From contig NZ_MUIN01000012.1 of NCBI RefSeq assembly GCF_002080045.1, forward strand, positions 1 to 36,414: a stretch of DNA of 36,414 bases. The letters run 5' to 3'. Below, one piece after another: positions 1 through 7,279 of the stretch. Origin of the DNA: Pseudomonas sp. Bc-h (GTDB taxonomy: Bacteria; Pseudomonadota; Gammaproteobacteria; Pseudomonadales; Pseudomonadaceae). A program made the translations under genes and the position numbers. Below the pieces are notes generated by a model. It saw nothing but the letters and a program-made list of their open reading frames with translations, made no database searches and was not told the origin of the DNA. Position 1 is the first letter of the stretch, and every line of letters begins with the position of its first letter.

Positions 1-290
1 AGTTCTTTGAGTAGCTGCTGCGCGACGGTTTCAAGATCGGCATCACCCTCCACAACCGACCGGCCAACAACGACAGACAAAGGGCTTGGCCCGATATCCG
101 TCAATGTGAACACATGGAAGGTCTTGTCCTTGAAACCCAAAGGCCGCACGAAACTCAGCTCGTTGGTCAGAAAACGTTCCCGCGGCGGAGGTGGTGCGTC
201 AAGCGCTTCCTGTGCGAGGCGCTCCTCTTCCTGGCGCTGCTCTTCGCGAAGCCGTTGCTCTGAAATACGATCGTAAATGCTTGTCCGCAT
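1..290 (-). CDS. DcrB/DUF1795-like (Eag-type) T6SS chaperone, 3' truncated by window edge
   Basis: The first 96 codons are visible, starting at an ATG 23 bp downstream of the vgrG stop on the same strand. The N-terminus (about residues 8-35) is a charged Glu/Gln/Arg-rich stretch followed by a run of four prolines. A beta-rich part follows with a phenylalanine-rich start (RFLTNELSF), then KTFHVFTLTD and PLSVVVGRS, which resembles the opening of DcrB/DUF1795 proteins. Eag chaperones of that family bind the N-terminal transmembrane region of PAAR/prePAAR effectors and help load them on VgrG. The position directly behind vgrG fits this role, so a PAAR or Rhs effector is expected past the left edge. 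Family assignment rests on pattern recall and context; the C-terminal half cannot be seen. Confidence 0.65.
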   Translation of the reverse strand, partial: MRTSIYDRISEQRLREEQRQEEERLAQEALDAPPPPRERFLTNELSFVRPLGFKDKTFHVFTLTDIGPSPLSVVVGRSVVEGDADLETVAQQLLKE

Positions 291-313
291 TGGGGCGTTC
301 CTTGTCCGTCAGC

Positions 314-2149
314 TTATTTGTTCAGGTTGATGATCGTTTTGCCTTCGACATCGACCACGTTGCCGGACAAGGTGATCGTTCCATCCGACTTCATGATCAG
401 CTTGCTGGCTCCCACTTCCAGCGTGATGGACGTCGCGGCCTTGATCTTCACTTCCCCCTTGTCGACAGTCACGAAATACGAGCCATCCGTCACCGCGATG
501 CTGGTTTCAAGCTTGATGGTTTCGGAGTGCTTGCCGTCCACATGGATCTCGCGATTGCCACCGACCTTGTGGCTCTCATCAACCTCGATCTCGGTGTCCA
601 GGTTTCGCTCAGCGTGAAGGCTGACCTGCTCGGCGCCCGCTTTGTCTTCAAAACGGAAGAAGTTGGCGTTGGCACCCTTCCCCTTCATCGACCGCGTCAG
701 AAACCCGCTCTGCGTCTTGTTCGCGGGCAGCGACCAGGGCGGTGTGTTCTGGCTGTTGTACAGGCTGCCCATGACCAGAGGGCGGTCGGGGTTGCCGTCG
801 AGGAACACGACCACCACTTCATCGCCAACTCGCGGAATCTGGATGCTGCCGAATCCACCGCTGGCACCCGACTGGGCGACGCGGACCCAGCAGGAGCTGT
901 GGTCGTTGTGCTGGCCTTTGCGGTCCCAATGGAACTGAATTTTCACGCGGCCCAGTTCGTCGGTGAAGATTTCTTCGCCGGGAGGGCCAACGATGATAGC
1001 GGTCTGCGGGCCGGGAATCGTAGGGCGCGGCGTGGACAATTGCGGACGGAACGGGATCTTTTTGCGCACGCAGGTGAAGGTGTTGTAGTAGCTCGCCTGA
1101 TGGCCGTTGAGGTAGTTGTTGTGGCCTTCGCTTTCGACGCCCATCAGCAAAAACTGCCGGTCTTCGGCAGAGCCTTGGTCGTGGTCGTAATGCTGCAGCA
1201 GCTCGAAGGTGTAGCCGGGTTTCATCGCACGGCAGTTGCTCGCGCCGCTAAAGCTTTTGCCCTTGAGCTCCAGCGCTTCGACCCTCAAACGGACCAGCGC
1301 CTCGCCCTCGTCGTAGGTGCCGTGGGTGTACTGGCCGGGAAAATCGTAGATCTCGAAGTTTTCGACATCGCCCTGTTTGTTCAGGCTGTTCATCGTCACC
1401 GGGAGGCGGTTGTTCGGCTGGCGGTAGTCGAAGGTCTGGACGGCGATCTTGCCGGACTGCAGCTGACGATTGCCGCTCCACTGGGTGATGGAGTCGGCAG
1501 TCTCGGTGACCGAGGCGGTGTGAAAACGGATCTGCGGTTGTTCAGGCAATGGCACCAGCGTGCTGGAGTCATCGCAGATGATCATGGTGTGGCCTTCGGC
1601 GGTGTGCTCGAAGTAGTAAAACATCCCTTCTTCTTCCAGCAGGCGCTGGACGAAGTTGAAGTCGGTTTCACGATACTGGGTGATGTAGGTGTAGCGCTTT
1701 TGAGGTTTGGTCAGGCGGAACTCATGCCGGGAAAACGCCGGGCACAGGGCGAAGACCTGGGTGACGACTTCCTCGACCGTGTTGCCTTGAAAAATCCGCG
1801 TATCAAAACGGTTTTTCAGCATCGAAAACCAAGGGTTCAAGGTCGCGGTGTAGCGCGCCATGCCGCCGTCGCTGCCAATGCTGGCGAAGCGGGTCAGGTA
1901 ACCGGCCAGGTAGCGCGGCGACCCTGTCGCGAGTTCGATTTCGATGGTGACCAACTGGCCCATCATGGACTTGAGCTCGACCCCGGAATCCTCGCAGACC
2001 AGCAGCAGTTCAAAGCTGTACGCCTGCGACAACCCTTCGCGACCCTTGAAGGATTCGATCAGCAATTGCTGTTCGGGATTCGCCAAGTTCTTGAACTTGA
2101 ACAAACGCCGGTTCTGGGGCGAGAGCAACGCGGCAAGGTCCATCGACAT
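314..2149 (-). CDS. vgrG: Type VI secretion tip protein VgrG (611 aa)
   Basis: VgrG trimers form the spike on the Hcp tube and carry effectors. The N-terminal ~350 residues match the gp27-like part (LFKFKNL, ESFKGREGLSQAYSFEL, RFDTRIFQGNTVEEVV). This is followed by the gp5-like OB fold (GPPGEEIFTDELGRVKIQFHW; CWVRVAQSGASGGFGSIQIPR; NPDRPLVMGSLYN) and a C-terminal beta-helix with KAATSITLEVGASKL and a short tail. The size is standard for a VgrG without an extra effector domain. AGGAG lies a few bases before the chosen ATG; a second ATG two codons in is also possible. It precedes the DUF1795-like gene in one transcription unit and is divergent from the effector island. It is clearly related to the VgrG at 30097 over the first ~450 residues. 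Confidence 0.95.
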   Translation of the reverse strand: MSMDLAALLSPQNRRLFKFKNLANPEQQLLIESFKGREGLSQAYSFELLLVCEDSGVELKSMMGQLVTIEIELATGSPRYLAGYLTRFASIGSDGGMARYTATLNPWFSMLKNRFDTRIFQGNTVEEVVTQVFALCPAFSRHEFRLTKPQKRYTYITQYRETDFNFVQRLLEEEGMFYYFEHTAEGHTMIICDDSSTLVPLPEQPQIRFHTASVTETADSITQWSGNRQLQSGKIAVQTFDYRQPNNRLPVTMNSLNKQGDVENFEIYDFPGQYTHGTYDEGEALVRLRVEALELKGKSFSGASNCRAMKPGYTFELLQHYDHDQGSAEDRQFLLMGVESEGHNNYLNGHQASYYNTFTCVRKKIPFRPQLSTPRPTIPGPQTAIIVGPPGEEIFTDELGRVKIQFHWDRKGQHNDHSSCWVRVAQSGASGGFGSIQIPRVGDEVVVVFLDGNPDRPLVMGSLYNSQNTPPWSLPANKTQSGFLTRSMKGKGANANFFRFEDKAGAEQVSLHAERNLDTEIEVDESHKVGGNREIHVDGKHSETIKLETSIAVTDGSYFVTVDKGEVKIKAATSITLEVGASKLIMKSDGTITLSGNVVDVEGKTIINLNK

Positions 2150-2878
2150 GTGTATCTCCTTGAGGCATGGGGAACAACGCTACCGCCATGCTCGGCAACA
2201 ACAGGTTACGGGCAACCGGGGGAACAGATATCCCGTTGCACCATCGCTGATTAATCAAGTGCGCATCTACAGGCGAACACACTGACACCCGTAGCACTGC
2301 TCCGAGCGCTGCTTAAGACCTTAGCTACCGGTACGTTTACTATTGCGTCGGTCAGTATTCTTGCATTACGCGTTCATTCAGCACTGCCAGAAAGCCACGC
2401 GAATCGTTCGGCGAACGCGGGCTTTACCACAGCTGGACAATGCGACCGCGAGGCAATGCGAAAGTGCCACTAGCACATCAAAAATGAGAATCTGGTCACA
2501 GTCTCAAAAATGTTACAGATGCCTGAAAGCGAGGAAGGAGACACCTGCGGGCTGCGTTGTGTCAACCCAAAAACCGTTTTTTGCGAAGTGATACGCAGTG
2601 CTGTGGTTCACGCTTCAAGCAATATGTGGAAAAAGATCAGAGGGTTTGAAGACGATTAAAATCAAGCATGGCAGTCAGTTATCGGCATCTCCGCATTAGT
2701 TGATATTCATATGACATCATTGCCGAGTGTAACGTAGATGAGAAAAATGCAGCCCATTCTGAAATTTAATGCGTGGGTGATGGTCTTACCTGCCACTAGT
2801 GGCTCAGTGATATCGGACACGACAACCTAATGATCGATATCTGGCAAGCGGCTTTCACTCAAGGACAGTGATGTGTAA
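2150..2878. other. Divergent intergenic region between vgrG and the effector gene
   Basis: This is about 730 bp of relatively AT-rich DNA between two divergent transcription units, so it should hold both promoters. The longest open frames lack a good start context and have no recognisable product. I found no convincing sigma70 or sigma54 promoter, RNA gene or repeat by eye. The lower GC compared with the T6SS core suggests acquired DNA. Confidence 0.5.
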
Positions 2879-2891
2879 ATGGACCTTTTAG
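2871..2891 (+). other. Six-codon ORF overlapping the effector start
   Basis: AAGGA at 2861-2865 sits five bases before an ATG at 2871 that opens a six-codon frame (MCKWTF, stop 2889-2891). The effector ATG at 2879 lies inside it in another frame and is 13 bases from AAGGA, which is long. Either ribosomes reach the effector from the longer spacing or by re-initiation, or the mini-ORF lowers its translation. It may also be chance. Confidence 0.25.
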
Positions 2892-4345
2892 CCCACGTCC
2901 CCAGCTGGGACGACATCGAACGAAACCTGGATCATAAATTCAGCGAGCTGAACCAGAGCGTCAGCCACGGCTTGCAAAGCGCTCATGACGGCTGGGACGG
3001 TTTCACCCGCCGGGTCAGCAATGGCGCAAGCCAAGCCTATGGCGCGATGGGTGGCCACCGGATCGACTATGTTCGGCAGGCGATGGCACTTTCCTATCCC
3101 ATCATGCAGTCCGACCTTTCTCGGAAATGGGCGTCGATCAACATCGACGAGATTTTGCCCGTCCTGCTCAAGCTAGTTCGGGAAGTGGTGATGATTCTGG
3201 GCAGCAGTGTTGCCGTTGGAGGCACAGTGGGAGGCGCGGCCGGGGCCATGGCGTTCGGCGCAGGTGCAGCACCGGGCGCAGTGATCGGCAGCGGTATCGG
3301 CCTGCAGGTCGGCAACCTGATACTCACGGCATTAGGCCTGGCATCAATCGCAGAGTATTTCTGTCTCGGCGTAGGTCCTTGCGTATCCATCCTAACCGAC
3401 GGCCTGAGCACTGCATGGCATGCCGGTGATGGTCTTAAACCGGAGGGGTTAGATCCGACTGGGGGCTCGTCCGCGCAGATTCAAGAACGAACCGAACTTG
3501 CTGCCCGCCGGCTTGCTCAAGGTCAGCAGGAACTGGTCGTTCTGCTGCTGATGGCTATCGTTACCTACCTTTCACGCGGGCAATTGAAGGCCGGCGTGAT
3601 GAACAGCATGGAAACCATCGCCACGCGCAGCGCAAAACTCCGATCAGGCATGTCCAACCAGCCGTTGGTAGTATGGCTGACGAAAAATGAAAAATTGCTA
3701 CTGGAGCATCCAGAGCTACAGATCAAAGGCGTCATTTCAGTTGAGAAGCTAGCGCGGGAAACTGAGATGCGCGAGTTTTACGCCAAGCAGGATTCTGGAT
3801 TCACCTCCGTGGAAAATAAGCGACAAAAGGTCAAGACATTTGAGCCGAAGGGCTTGAGCGCCCAGGAGGTTCAAGACTATTTCGCAAGCGCGGAAGGGAA
3901 AAAATATTTCGCTAAAATCATAGCAGCAGCTCCTGACGCAGCGCCTGAGGTTCTAATTGAGAGAGCTTATAGCCAAGTGGCATCAGGCAGTACTATACCG
4001 GTGACCACCCCCATATCAACTCCTCTTGTGAAAATCGTACCTATAGGTGAAGAAGGTATTTCTGACTTCTCACCATTCTTCACTACGATGGAAGAATTGC
4101 AAGCGGCTGCTAAATCCGGAAAAACCCTAGCGGACTCACTTGGCTTACCAGTCATTAGCGAAAACGCGAGGTATTCTATATTTGAGATTAATCCTCTTCA
4201 ACCCACTGAAGTTTTTGCCAGCAAAGTAGCGCCAACGGTGGAATTTGGAGGTAATATTACGAGAACCGGAGGGGCGACCCAATATCTGGCCCCGAACAGA
4301 CGAGAGTGGTCTGCAGCGAAGCTTATTGGCGAAATCGATAACTAG
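2879..4345 (+). CDS. Putative T6SS polymorphic-toxin effector with Gly/Ala-rich hydrophobic region and C-terminal toxin domain (488 aa)
   Basis: No enzymatic family is recognised with certainty. Residues 1-100 are soluble and helical. Residues ~103-172 form a Gly/Ala-rich hydrophobic stretch (VMILGSSVAVGGTVGG, ending FCLGVGPCVSIL), and ~217-232 form another hydrophobic segment (ELVVLLLMAIVTYLS). This layout is seen in Pseudomonas effectors that cross or enter a membrane; I believe the N-terminal part is what databases call DUF6861, from memory. There is no PAAR motif and no signal peptide. The last ~110 residues look like a separate toxin domain (EELQAAAKSGKTLADSLGLP, then EINPLQPTEVF, then GGATQYLAPNRREW at ~464-477). 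The GGATQY block recalls the end of NADase and ADP-ribosyltransferase-type toxin domains, but that is weak. Base composition drops from about residue 270 onward. A small gene follows after 8 bp, as expected for immunity. Confidence 0.7.
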   Translation: MDLLAHVPSWDDIERNLDHKFSELNQSVSHGLQSAHDGWDGFTRRVSNGASQAYGAMGGHRIDYVRQAMALSYPIMQSDLSRKWASINIDEILPVLLKLVREVVMILGSSVAVGGTVGGAAGAMAFGAGAAPGAVIGSGIGLQVGNLILTALGLASIAEYFCLGVGPCVSILTDGLSTAWHAGDGLKPEGLDPTGGSSAQIQERTELAARRLAQGQQELVVLLLMAIVTYLSRGQLKAGVMNSMETIATRSAKLRSGMSNQPLVVWLTKNEKLLLEHPELQIKGVISVEKLARETEMREFYAKQDSGFTSVENKRQKVKTFEPKGLSAQEVQDYFASAEGKKYFAKIIAAAPDAAPEVLIERAYSQVASGSTIPVTTPISTPLVKIVPIGEEGISDFSPFFTTMEELQAAAKSGKTLADSLGLPVISENARYSIFEINPLQPTEVFASKVAPTVEFGGNITRTGGATQYLAPNRREWSAAKLIGEIDN

Positions 4346-4353
4346 GAATCATC

Positions 4354-4674
4354 ATGGACATTCTGGCATTAAAAAACTCCGCAATAGAACTGCGAAAAAC
4401 TCTGGAAATCTATAAGGAAAAAGAGCCAGCAGTACTGGACTTGCATGATCACCTGGAGCAATTAATAGCTGCAGCTGAGCGAGGCGAAATCACCACTCCA
4501 GTTGAGCCTAGAGACATACCAGGCAGTAAAATCATGGATGAGTCAAACCTCAGAAAATATCAGGACCTTTCGGAAGCTTACAGCACCTTCTATATTGAAC
4601 TTATTGGAGTCCGCGGTTCAGAATCATATAAAATGATGGAAGACATGATAAAAGAAGCTAGGAGCCAAAAATAA
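4354..4674 (+). CDS. Putative cognate immunity protein (106 aa)
   Basis: This small, charged, helical cytosolic protein starts 8 bp after the effector stop, the usual place for the cognate immunity gene. A weak ribosome-binding sequence (AGGAATCATC) precedes the ATG. The central motif TTPVEPRDIPGSKIM, followed by LRKYQDLSEAYSTFYIEL, recurs in the 102-aa protein at 6383 (SQPLETRDVPGRYLF; LQQYGELEEAYARFAIEL), so the two are paralogues. No family name is recalled. The AT-rich composition matches the toxin domain just upstream, suggesting that toxin tail and immunity gene moved together. The immunity role is inferred from position and size. Confidence 0.7.
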   Translation: MDILALKNSAIELRKTLEIYKEKEPAVLDLHDHLEQLIAAAERGEITTPVEPRDIPGSKIMDESNLRKYQDLSEAYSTFYIELIGVRGSESYKMMEDMIKEARSQK

Positions 4675-5028
4675 GCTCCGGTAGGTTCGGCCGTTGGGAT
4701 CGGATCTATAATCGTGCCGGATGCCAATCCAATGAGCCGCAGAGAAATCTGCCAGAGTTAACTTGGAAGCGGCCATTTCATACAATTGACGCGCACCGAC
4801 TCAGCAGACGCAGGCATTTTTGGGATTACCACAGCAAATCAGCTCAATCAACTCGAAGAAGAATTAATGGTCGGTCTGGACATGATTTACGAGATGAGAT
4901 TCCGGACCTGGGCAGCTATCGCAAGCTCGGTATGGTTAGGGTCATTGTAGGCAGTGACCGTACTCCTTGTTATCGGGCTTGATCATCATTGAGGCCGAGC
5001 AAGCCACTGAAGCGCTCTAGAGGATTCT
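4675..5028 (+). other. Gap in the immunity array with possible coding remnants
   Basis: There is no complete gene in these 354 bp. One frame is open without stops from about 4680 to 4980 but has no start. Another, in phase with the upstream immunity gene, gives protein-like text (ADAGIFGITTANQLNQLEEE) before a stop near 4950. Either could be the tail of a displaced toxin or immunity gene, as found in polymorphic toxin arrays. The evidence is weak. Confidence 0.3.
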
Positions 5029-5559
5029 ATGATCAAAGAACCAGGCGACGTGCTTGAACTTGCACTGCAGAATGATGAGCTCGACAGATTTCTGGCTGGT
5101 GAGCCCTTCTATTTTCTCGAAACCAAGGACGATCATGATGACCCTCAGAATGTTATCGTCGCGTTTGACGTGCTCTTCATGCCGCAATTCAAAGCTCGCA
5201 ATACCCCGCTCCCACAGATGTTCGTTCAAGCCTTGTTAAAGCTGATCGCAAATTATCCAGACCGAAACCGAGCGCTTTACATGGCGGTCGACTGGGTGTG
5301 GTGCTATCGCTATTTGCTCCAGAAAAAGCAAATGCAGCCAGATGGGCCCTATGCATCGCTGCCAATAATAGACCTGAGTGCTGTTGCCAATGACCTCAAG
5401 TCAAGCCTGGAAGAACAGAAAGAGCACCTCATGAGAGACTTACGATGGGCTGGTGCCCTCTGGAATAGCCGTCTTGGCCTATGGGAGCCCTTAATGCGCA
5501 CCGCCCTCCATGTAAGGGATAAACTTGGAGGACCGGATTTTGTGCCGAAGAACGGCTGA
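5029..5559 (+). CDS. Hypothetical protein in immunity array, candidate orphan immunity (176 aa)
   Basis: I do not recognise this family. The protein is acidic at the N-terminus (ELALQNDELDRFLAGEPFYFLETKDDHDD), has a Trp/Tyr-rich middle (LYMAVDWVWCYRYLLQKKQM) and a helical C-terminal half with LRWAGALWNSRLGLWEPL. No signal peptide or membrane span is evident. The ATG follows AGAGGA with good spacing. Its position between two immunity-type genes, with no adjacent toxin, makes an orphan immunity gene the most likely reading. It is separated from its neighbours by 354 and 143 bp, so it may have its own promoter. Confidence 0.6.
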   Translation: MIKEPGDVLELALQNDELDRFLAGEPFYFLETKDDHDDPQNVIVAFDVLFMPQFKARNTPLPQMFVQALLKLIANYPDRNRALYMAVDWVWCYRYLLQKKQMQPDGPYASLPIIDLSAVANDLKSSLEEQKEHLMRDLRWAGALWNSRLGLWEPLMRTALHVRDKLGGPDFVPKNG

Positions 5560-5562
5560 GCT

Positions 5563-5645
5563 GGCTTGTTACGACAAGCCTACACATGTTGATCGATGGC
5601 ACGGCTAAATAAGCGCTAGCGTGTCGGTAGCAAATACATTGCTAC
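5563..5645 (+). repeat. Two small perfect stem-loops after the 176-aa gene
   Basis: GGCTTGT-TACG-ACAAGCC (5563-5580) and GTAGCAA-ATACA-TTGCTAC (5627-5645) are perfect 7-bp stems with 4- and 5-base loops. No T-run follows the first one, so it is not a classical intrinsic terminator. They may mark a transcript end or stabilise RNA. Confidence 0.35.
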
Positions 5646-5702
5646 GCATTAGCACCATTCATACCGTGGCCCAACAGTGTGGCAAAAACGTGAAGGTCGA
5701 GC

Positions 5703-5966
5703 ATGAAATTCAATGACACTTACGTAAACCGCACAGAATTCTTTTCTCTCGGCATCGAGGAAACTTCCGGCAGATTTTATGTCTCTTTCCCGGTAAGCAA
5801 CGGGTTTACTGATTACGAAGAATACTATGCAATAGACCAACAAATGTTCGAACGTTTCCAGAACGATGTGGATGCCGCTGTAAAATTCGTAAACCGCTGC
5901 CGCCGACATGAGCTTGACGAGCTGCTAATGCAAAAACCGGGCAGGAACAGAGGCACTGCCATCTAG
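5703..5966 (+). CDS. Small immunity-type protein (87 aa)
   Basis: A compact protein opening with MKFNDTYVNRTEFFSLGIEE, then FPVSNGFTDYEEYYAID and a basic-acidic C-terminal part (NRCRRHELDELLM, PGRNRG). I recall very similar short proteins behind contact-dependent and T6SS toxins, where they act as immunity proteins, but cannot name the family. The ATG is preceded by GAAGG. No toxin gene adjoins it, so here it would be an orphan that protects against the toxins of other strains. The immunity role is inferred. Confidence 0.65.
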   Translation: MKFNDTYVNRTEFFSLGIEETSGRFYVSFPVSNGFTDYEEYYAIDQQMFERFQNDVDAAVKFVNRCRRHELDELLMQKPGRNRGTAI

Positions 5967-6003
5967 CGTGTGAATACGCAACTGACGCCAAGGAACCTTT
6001 GAC

Positions 6004-6324
6004 TTGAAAAAAGCCATTGATTACATCGACGAAGCCATTAGCATGACGCGTTCGAGACTGGACACGGGCTCAAGAGACGCCGTGTATTCCAGGCTGCTGT
6101 ACAACCTCGAATTCCTGAGAAATGTGGTGCTGGGCGTCGAGACAGACAAAGCTCAACTGCACAGGCTCAAGATCTTTGTCTGGCCGGCAGAAGATTTCTA
6201 TCGAGATGATCCGGAGCATTCAGATGCACTTGCTGTAGCCGACCACATCCGTGACCAAATCGCACACGGGCTGAAAATCCAGCTTCCGGATGGCCAGCCT
6301 CCAGAGAGCCTTTCGAGAAGGTAA
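6004..6324 (+). CDS. Tsi6-family T6SS immunity protein (106 aa)
   Basis: Tsi6 in P. aeruginosa neutralises the NAD(P)+-degrading toxin Tse6 by direct binding in the cytosol. This protein has the same arrangement: IDYIDEAISMTRSRL at the start, LEFLRNVVLG in the middle, QLHRLKIF, then an acidic DDPEHSDAL and GLKIQLP near the end. These correspond closely to the Tsi6 pattern as I remember it (IEYIDRAL, LQYIRSVLL, LHRLTLG, GLKVDLP). The start is TTG with AAGGA nine bases upstream; no ATG fits better. There is no Tse6-like toxin in the window, so it appears to be an orphan copy, unless the partner lies outside. Confidence 0.82.
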   Translation: MKKAIDYIDEAISMTRSRLDTGSRDAVYSRLLYNLEFLRNVVLGVETDKAQLHRLKIFVWPAEDFYRDDPEHSDALAVADHIRDQIAHGLKIQLPDGQPPESLSRR

Positions 6325-6382
6325 ACCGCCTGTGAGTCAATCTTTCAGACGGGATGTTCAATCCTGACAGCTGGATACGACC

Positions 6383-6691
6383 ATGAACCTCACGCTACTC
6401 AAAGCCAAAGCCATCGCACTGGAAGAGCAGCTCCAGTTGCACGCCCCGCTGGACCCGGAAGCCATCAGGCTTTGGTCAGCTCTCAAGCCACTGTTGACGC
6501 TGGCCAAGGCAGAGCAGATCTCCCAGCCACTTGAAACTCGAGACGTGCCTGGTCGATATCTCTTCACTGAAAGAAGCCTCCAGCAATACGGCGAACTCGA
6601 AGAGGCATATGCACGGTTTGCGATCGAATTGACGGGTGGTGAGAGTCCGGCATTGAGGATGTTTCGCGAGTCAGGGGCTTCGCGGCCCTGA
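6383..6691 (+). CDS. Paralogue of the putative cognate immunity protein (102 aa)
   Basis: This gene resembles the 4354 gene in length, position of motifs and ending (ETRDVPGRYLF, LQQYGELEEAYARFAIELTG against EPRDIPGSKIM, LRKYQDLSEAYSTFYIELIG). It is much more GC-rich and has a different C-terminal tail (MFRESGASRP), so the copies are diverged, not a recent tandem duplication. No clear Shine-Dalgarno precedes the ATG. It probably protects against a variant of the same toxin carried by competitors. Function is inferred from the paralogy and the array context. Confidence 0.7.
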   Translation: MNLTLLKAKAIALEEQLQLHAPLDPEAIRLWSALKPLLTLAKAEQISQPLETRDVPGRYLFTERSLQQYGELEEAYARFAIELTGGESPALRMFRESGASRP

Positions 6692-6743
6692 CGGCGAGCG
6701 ACGGGGTCACCATCAACGCCAACGAATCCCCTCAGGAGCTTCA

Positions 6744-7279
6744 ATGCTAAACACGGGCCTGCAACACCTCTACAACAAAGCCTTGCTTTCGCCTCTCAGG
6801 CTCATCTCGGGCAGACGATGACCGGCACTCAACTGCCCTACTCCACCCATGTGGCAATGGTGGCGAACGAGTTGCTTTTTGCTGATCGCGAAGAGTCAGT
6901 CGGTGCGCTAGAAATTGCGTTGCCTGCCGCGTTGATGCACGACGTGATCGAGGACACGTCCATTTCACAGGCGGCGATAGCCGAACGCTTTGGCGAACAG
7001 GTCGCCTCGGTGGTTGCGAGCTTGAGCAAAAACCTGATCGTGCCGTTTTGCGAAGACCGTTATTTCCGGGCCATCGCTGCGCATTCGAAAGAGGCGGCAG
7101 TGATCAAGCTCTGTGATCGGATCACCAATCTTCAATCAGTACCCGCAACATGGGCGCATGCCAAGAGAGTGAGCTATCTGGTTGAGTCGGTGCAGATCCT
7201 GCGCGCGTTGGGACACGCAAACGCGTTCCTCGCGAAGCGTTTGTCCGAGTCGATGGCGCGATACGAAACGCTGATATGA
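6744..7279 (+). pseudogene. SpoT-like HD hydrolase (small alarmone hydrolase type), frameshifted near the 5' end
   Basis: The HD-domain signature of (p)ppGpp hydrolases is present: STHVAMVA, LMHDVIEDT (catalytic HD and ED), RFGEQVASVV and VIKLCDRITNL. The only ATG with a good ribosome site (AGGAG six bases upstream, ATG 6744) opens MLNTGLQHLYNKAL and then runs to a stop at 6815-6817. The domain continues from that point in another frame (AFASQAHLGQTMTGTQLPYS). Restoring one base around 6779-6788 would join them into a protein of about 178 aa. An internal ATG at 6818 could yield a 153-aa product lacking the first helix. Small alarmone hydrolases act as antitoxins to alarmone-synthetase toxins, which would fit this array, but that role is inference. 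A sequencing error at one base cannot be excluded. Confidence 0.7.

Noticed and set aside
191..2254. A 687-codon open frame on the plus strand opposite the left vgrG
   Set aside because: It is the antisense shadow of a GC-rich gene: composition is low-complexity and no family is recognised, while the minus strand encodes a clear VgrG.
2440..2475. Minus-strand TGGCAC ... TTGC near 2452-2470
   Set aside because: The spacing between GG and GC is 12, not the 10 bases needed for sigma54.
2343..2591. An 82-codon plus-strand frame in the divergent intergenic region
   Set aside because: No ribosome-binding sequence, no recognisable product, and composition like non-coding DNA.
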